Assembly: GCA_050050615.1 (NCBI GenBank)
Contig: JASFTV010000198.1
Location: 1-6,438, forward strand
Direction: 5' to 3'
Origin: JASFTV01 sp050050615
GTDB lineage: Bacteria; Desulfobacterota; DSM-4660; Desulfatiglandales; HGW-15
DNA: 6,438 bases
How positions within the stretch are numbered: position 1 is the stretch's first letter; each line of letters begins with the position of its first letter. Shown here piece after piece: positions 5,795 to 6,438 of this stretch. The notes under the pieces are model-generated. The model saw only the letters and a program-made list of their open reading frames with translations. It had not been told where the DNA came from and searched no databases. The position numbers were made by a program, and so were the translations under genes.

Positions 5795-5801
5795 ATAGCA
5801 G
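5795..5801 (+). repeat. Right 7-bp direct repeat ATAGCAG flanking the recombinase element
   Basis: Exact copy of 3592-3598 in the same orientation, adjoining the right outer inverted repeat. Confidence 0.75.
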
Positions 5802-5898
5802 ATATCGCAGATTTTTACCGTGAATCGGCGTATACAATATATTGAGGCGTCGCTAATTATTACTTCTGATAAGGTTGATCAGTGAAAGGGGTGTGCAA

Positions 5899-5925
5899 TT
5901 CAAGAATAGGATAATAATCCTTGAA
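5899..5925. repeat. Imperfect inverted repeat
   Basis: TTCAA and GGAT (5899-5903, 5909-5912) pair with ATCC and TTGAA (5917-5925) around an AATA loop, with a 5-base bulge (GAATA) in the left arm. No T-run follows on the plus strand. Function unknown. Confidence 0.3.
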
Positions 5926-6295
5926 TATCGATAGGCTTCCATGTCCTTATCAAATACTTAAATCTGCTCGACTCAAAAATCGAGCGATTACCAACACAAT
6001 ACTTAAAAGGGCCAGATTCGGGGGATATGTCAGAATCGTGCGATCCAACCAGAGTGCAGGATCAGGTATCAATGCTGCAATCGCCCGTAATGCAAGAGAC
6101 CTCAATTTATACCACTAGCATGCTTCTCTTTCGGCAGCTTCCGGTTAAGGGGAATTTCCAGCAAAAAGGGGCTTGAAAAGGGATGCTTTATTAGAAACGC
6201 AAAAAGATGCTGGCGGTTTTTCCGTTAAAAATATTGTAGAATATTTAGCAAAAACTATAGTTTATTAAGAAAAATAAATAAAATAAAATGATCGC

Positions 6296-6322
6296 TTGAC
6301 ATATTATATTTATAGATATAAA
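6296..6322 (+). promoter_or_regulatory. Putative sigma70 promoter reading rightward
   Basis: A perfect TTGACA (6296-6301) is followed by TATAAA (6317-6322) at 15-base spacing, or TAAATT (6319-6324) at 17. The surroundings are so AT-rich that the -10 is easy to find by chance; the -35 is the better evidence. The first ATG after it (6334) opens only 19 codons with no ribosome site, so the target gene is probably beyond the right edge. Confidence 0.4.
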
Positions 6323-6438
6323 TTGTATTAAATATGAAGAAATACAGCTATTATAAATTATTACTAAAAAATCTGAGAAATACTTATTTATAATTATCTA
6401 AAATTACTACTCTATTTAGTTGGTCTAGCAGCGTTCAG

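Larger units (their letters stand above)
5802..6438. other. Stretch without a convincing gene
   Basis: No reading frame here has a plausible start, ribosome site and protein-like composition together. Between about 5940 and 6118 both strands stay open for about 50-65 codons: the plus frame is basic, the minus frame hydrophobic (containing IPDPALWLDRTIL). This could be a decayed gene or repeat; I recognise neither. A 31-codon plus frame starting TTG at 6173 and ending at 6268 (KRDALLETQKDAGGF) looks protein-like but is tiny. From 6241 to 6420 only 28 of 180 bases are G or C, in sharp contrast to the protease gene. Confidence 0.6.

Noticed and set aside
5921..6118. 65-codon plus frame starting TTG, and the opposing hydrophobic minus frame
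   Set aside because: Neither has a ribosome site or a recognisable motif; mentioned in the region entry but not called as a gene.
5802..6438. tRNA gene as the integration target
   Set aside because: No cloverleaf, anticodon arm or TTCGA-type T-loop was found next to either direct repeat.

Overview
The window looks like a bacterial chromosome segment, most likely from a Desulfobacterota-type (deltaproteobacterial) organism. This is inferred from the style of the Lon and sensor proteins, the RAYT/REP remnant and the roughly 50-60% GC coding DNA; no rRNA or marker gene fixes the taxon. All three complete genes and the one partial gene read leftward (minus strand).

Positions 1-3049 hold a probable signalling operon. 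The upstream gene (3049-1007) encodes an unusual Lon-type AAA+ protease. It lacks the usual N-terminal substrate-binding domain and carries a complete two-component receiver domain spliced in just before Walker A. The next gene (794 to beyond the left edge) is the N-terminal part of a two-TM, HAMP-containing sensor, plausibly the histidine kinase that phosphorylates the receiver. Between them, a 60-codon coding-like frame (-1 relative to the Lon end) suggests a lost or programmed C-terminal extension of the protease. The inferred system is a sensor that gates a protease directly by phosphorylation instead of acting through transcription.

Positions 3050-3591 are non-coding debris and leader: a ribosome-binding site and small hairpin in front of the protease gene, a palindrome, a GC-rich REP-like hairpin, the beginning of a decayed Y1/REP-associated transposase (RAYT) on the plus strand, and a run of four strong hairpins.

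Positions 3592-5801 are an apparently intact small mobile element. Two overlapping tyrosine recombinase genes, both with full catalytic sets, lie between outer inverted repeats (14 bp, 13 matching) and inner inverted repeats (13 bp, identical). The element is flanked by an exact 7-bp direct repeat, ATAGCAG. Joining the ends would make a classic recombination site of inverted arms around a 7-bp overlap. A likely promoter sits inside the right end.

Positions 5802-6438 have no convincing gene. The last ~200 bases are extremely AT-rich (28 G/C in 6241-6420) and contain a good sigma70-like promoter pointing right, out of the window.
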